A stretch of 7,113 nt of DNA from Flavobacteriaceae bacterium UBA3179 (GTDB taxonomy: Bacteria; Bacteroidota; Bacteroidia; Flavobacteriales; Flavobacteriaceae): contig DEXR01000031.1 of assembly GCA_002364245.1 (NCBI GenBank), forward strand, positions 1-7,113, given 5' to 3'. This document shows positions 7,059 to 7,113 of this stretch, piece by piece (the stretch's first letter is position 1; every line of letters begins with the position of its first letter). A program made the position numbers and the translations under genes. The notes under the pieces were generated by a model that saw only the letters and a program-made list of their open reading frames with translations, did not search any database and had not been told where the DNA came from.

Positions 7059-7061
7059 TTT
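7037..7061 (+). terminator. Possible intrinsic terminator after the permease
   Basis: GGCAGTTT (7037-7044) can pair with AAACAGCC (7050-7057) around a 5-base loop. This gives an 8-position stem with one A-A mismatch (7040/7054), followed directly by TTTT (7058-7061). The U run is short and the stem imperfect, so termination would be modest. It is well placed to end the DUF1599-to-permease operon. The stem arms are themselves degenerate heptamer units, so the pairing could be a by-product of the repeats. Confidence 0.35.
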
Positions 7062-7089
7062 GAAAAGTGCCTTAAGAATAGTATTTTTT

Positions 7090-7113
7090 AACTAACAACT
7101 AACAACTAACAAC
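7090..7113 (+). repeat. Tandem heptamer AACTAAC, 3.4 copies, reaching the window edge
   Basis: Three perfect copies of AACTAAC (7090-7096, 7097-7103, 7104-7110) are followed by AAC at the window end, so the array may continue. A T run (7084-7089) precedes it. It lies in the 85 non-coding bases after the permease, in which I see no further gene. Together with the adjacent GCAGT units, most of this spacer is built on a 7-base period. Confidence 0.8.

Noticed and set aside
7025..7113. CRISPR array
   Set aside because: The units are only 7 bases and contiguous, with no 25-40 base repeats or unique spacers.

Overview
The window reads as chromosomal core DNA of a flavobacterium (Bacteroidota, probably a marine Flavobacteriaceae). 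The evidence is the AT-rich sequence, A-rich leaders without clear Shine-Dalgarno sites, several lineage-typical families (DUF3667, a DUF1599 tandem protein, a BT_3928-like DoxX protein, a CdaA-type cyclase next to folP), and a possible Bacteroidota-type promoter. The organism call is inference from gene content. No tRNA, rRNA, CRISPR array, transposase or phage gene is visible.

Layout. (1) Positions 1-1167, plus strand: the 3' two thirds of an MsbA-type ABC exporter, cut by the window edge. (2) Positions 1119-3626, minus strand, read right to left: folP (dihydropteroate synthase), cdaA (diadenylate cyclase) and a DUF3667 zinc-ribbon membrane protein. Gaps are 43 and 5 bp, so this looks like one operon. 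The last gene runs convergently into the exporter and overlaps its 3' end by 49 bp. (3) Positions 3627-3678: a 52-bp divergent intergenic region. (4) Positions 3679-7028, plus strand: a DUF1599 protein, a 570-residue DoxX/thioredoxin-like protein with a C-terminal DUF6624-like domain, and a DppB-type permease. Gaps are 10 and 4 bp, again an apparent operon. (5) Positions 7029-7113: non-coding, with two families of 7-bp-phased short repeats and an imperfect terminator-like hairpin.

The two operons start back to back. The minus-strand one joins folate synthesis with c-di-AMP signalling. The plus-strand one is mostly envelope proteins of unknown or transport function. Three of the six complete genes appear to start at non-ATG codons: TTG for folP and cdaA, GTG for the permease.

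I see no clear new multi-gene system. The items most worth a second look are the DoxX/thioredoxin-like/DUF6624 fusion, whose topology puts both soluble domains in the periplasm, and the heptamer-phased repeats after the permease, one type of which also occurs at the stop codon of the DUF1599 gene.
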